Positions 36,859 through 38,071 of a stretch of 38,071 nt of DNA are shown piece after piece. The notes below the pieces were generated by a model. That model worked only from the letters and a program-made list of their open reading frames with translations, was not told where the DNA came from and ran no database searches. The stretch lies in contig CAJNDS010001053.1 of assembly GCA_905221605.1 (NCBI GenBank), forward strand, positions 1-38,071, read 5' to 3'. The translations under genes and the position numbers were made by a program. How positions within the stretch are numbered: position 1 is the first letter of the stretch; each line of letters starts with the position of its first letter. The DNA comes from Symbiodinium natans. Its lineage: Eukaryota; Sar; Dinophyceae; Suessiales; Symbiodiniaceae.

Positions 36859-37732
36859 GATTTGTTGCCGGTGTCTTGGTCTCGAAGTGGTGCCTCAGCA
36901 CTTAGATGTACTTTTGTTGTCGGTGTCTTGGTCTCGAAGTTGTGCCCCAGCATTCGGATGTACGATGTGTTGCCGGTATCTTGGCCTCGAAGTGGTGCCC
37001 CAGCACGGGGCTGTACGACTTGTTGATGGTGCCTTAGTCTCGAAGTGGTAGCATAGCATCAAGATGTACGATGTATTGCCGGTGTCTTGGTCTGTCTTGC
37101 TGTCGTGCTGCCCGAGCACGAAGATTTACGAATTGTTGCATGTGTCTTTCTGGTATCTTGGTCTCGGATTCTAGCCCCAGCACTAAGATGTAAGATTTGT
37201 TGCCGGTATCTTGGTCTCGAACAGATTCCCCAGCACTCATATACAATTTGTTTGACGGCGTTTTGGTCTCGAAGTGGTGCCCCAGCACTGACATGTACGA
37301 TTTGTTGCCTTTGGTGCCAGCACGAGGATGTACGGTTTCGTGTCGGTGTCTTGGTCTGTTGCCGGTATCTTTGTCTCGAAAAGGTGCCCCAGCACTCATA
37401 TTCCCAATTTGTTGGCGGTGTTTTTGTCTCGAAATGGTGCTTCAGCATTGAGATGTACGATTTGTTGCCGCTTTGTGTCGAATTGGTACCCCAGCACGAG
37501 GATGTACGGTTTCTTGTCTGTGTCTTGGTCTATTGCCGGTGTCTTGGCCTCGAAGTGGGTGCCGAAGCACGATTTGTCGGAGCGATGCCCCAGCATTCAG
37601 ATGTATGATTTGTTTGTCGGTGTTTTTGTCTCGAAGTGGTGCCCCCTCAGATGTGTTGCGGGTGTCTTGGAAGTGGTGCTCCGCACTAAGATGTACGGTT
37701 TGTTGTCGATGTCTTGGTTTTGAAGTGGTGCC

Positions 37733-37824
37733 GACAACATCAAGGCCTTTGTTTTTTTGTCTCGCTGTCTTTCTTACAGCTCCTTGCGAAAGAGTGACTG
37801 ACTACACTCTCGACATTCTGCTAC
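37733..37824 (+). repeat. Marker block, type a
   Basis: Type a with the A loop base, matching the blocks at 7579 and 31025. Confidence 0.87.
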
Positions 37825-38071
37825 GCCAGCACTAAGATGTATGATTTGGTCTCGTCGAAGTAGTGCCCCAGTACAAAGATGTACGATTTGTTGCCGGTGT
37901 CTTGGTCTCGAATCGAAGTGGTGCCCCAGCATGAAAATAGAAGATTTGTTGCCGGTGTCTTGGTCTTCGAAGTGGTGCCCAAGCACTGAGACATACGATT
38001 TTGTTACCAGTGTCTTGGTGTCGAAGTGGTGCCCCAACACTGGAATGCACGGTATGTTGCGGGTGTCTTGG
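37733..38071 (+). repeat. Higher-order unit, 5' end only
   Basis: First 339 bp of a twelfth unit, starting with a type a marker block. It matches the start of U10 (31025-31363), including that unit's private AAAATAGAAG and CACGGTATG variants. The array clearly continues beyond the window. Confidence 0.85.

Larger units (their letters stand above)
34326..37732 (+). repeat. Higher-order unit U11 (3,407 bp), U4/U9 mosaic
   Basis: Marker type a, short middle (near 35159), 513-bp module present (from about 36260), tail type 2. Up to about 34956 it shares the diagnostic bases of U4 (GAAGACGGAAG, TTGCCAGAGTC, GAGAAATACG, TTATTGGCGG). From TTGTTGCCGGTGATTTGG onward it follows U9, including the 20-bp duplication at 36819-36858. 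The switch point lies between 34856 and 34957. Confidence 0.85.
1..38071 (+). repeat. Satellite array, ~53-bp monomer in higher-order repeats
   Basis: The whole window is a tandem array. The monomer starts GATGTACGATTTGTTGCC, continues through GTGTCTTGGTCTCGAAG and ends GTGCCCCAGCAC followed by a variable 3-5 base junction. Full-length copies are 53 bp, for example 3700 to 3753 and 8731 to 8784; many copies carry internal deletions of 10-30 bp. The consensus is about 53% G+C and rich in G and T on this strand. Every copy I read is in the same orientation. Neighbouring monomers differ at many sites, but monomers about 3.1-4.0 kb apart are nearly identical, so the true repeating unit is a higher-order repeat of about 60 monomers. 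No stretch over 100 bp lies outside this pattern, and no gene is supported anywhere. Location (subtelomeric, pericentromeric or interstitial block) cannot be read from the sequence; the telomeric tracts favour a subtelomeric history. Confidence 0.97.
34957..38071 (+). repeat. Long-range duplicated block, 6.7-kb offset, copy 2
   Basis: Partner of 28251-31363, running to the window end. The 6.7-kb spacing equals one short-middle unit plus one long-middle unit, that is, one dimer of units. Confidence 0.85.

Noticed and set aside
1-38071. CRISPR array
   Set aside because: There is no constant repeat alternating with unrelated spacers. Consecutive copies are diverged along their whole length, and the telomere type indicates a eukaryote.
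1-38071. Transposable element (LTRs or terminal inverted repeats)
   Set aside because: The long repeats are all direct and belong to the array. No terminal inverted repeats, target-site duplications, primer-binding sites or reverse transcriptase/transposase motifs were seen in either strand.
1-38071. CENP-B box
   Set aside because: No match to the TTCG....A..CGGG core was noticed in the monomer; TTCGAAGTGG shares only the first bases.

Overview
The window is one uninterrupted eukaryotic satellite-DNA array. All 38,071 bases are head-to-tail copies of a monomer of about 53 bp (often internally shortened), all in the same orientation. I find no protein-coding gene, RNA gene or mobile element. 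The only non-monomer sequences are a block of 89-92 bp that recurs once every 3.1-4.0 kb, and two identical 81-bp tracts of CCCTAAA telomere repeat. CCCTAAA/TTTAGGG is the telomere type of land plants, many green algae, dinoflagellates, some apicomplexans and oomycetes, so the source is very probably a eukaryote with that telomere type. The sequence does not allow a closer assignment. The telomeric tracts make a subtelomeric or formerly terminal location plausible, but a pericentromeric satellite is not excluded.

Layout: taking the 89-92 bp block as the phase marker, the window holds the last 120 bp of one higher-order unit, eleven complete units (U1 121-3601, U2 3602-7578, U3 7579-10879, U4 10880-14075, U5 14076-17168, U6 17169-20383, U7 20384-24299, U8 24300-27619, U9 27620-31024, U10 31025-34325, U11 34326-37732) and the first 339 bp of a twelfth. 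Each unit holds roughly 60 diverged monomers. Monomers at the same position in different units are nearly identical, while neighbouring monomers differ, which is the signature of a higher-order repeat.

Units differ by a few discrete modules: marker type a or b; a short or long middle segment; presence or absence of a 513-bp module; and one of two tail types. U2 and U7 carry the telomeric tract. Module states are linked, and short-middle units with the 513-bp module (U1, U4, U6, U9, U11) alternate with the other types. This points to an underlying dimer of about 6.7 kb. Larger near-identical blocks lie 6.7, 16.8 and 23.4 kb apart, and U11 is a visible mosaic of U4-like and U9-like sequence. 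The picture is of an array homogenised by repeated unequal exchange and conversion, in which a telomere-containing junction was captured once and then copied.

The many long open frames on both strands are by-products. The monomer length is not a multiple of three, so three monomers make a 53-codon cycle. The consensus holds only one stop per cycle on each strand, both at the variable CACTAAG junction. Any sequence that lacks that one motif therefore stays open for hundreds of bases, and none of these frames looks like a gene.
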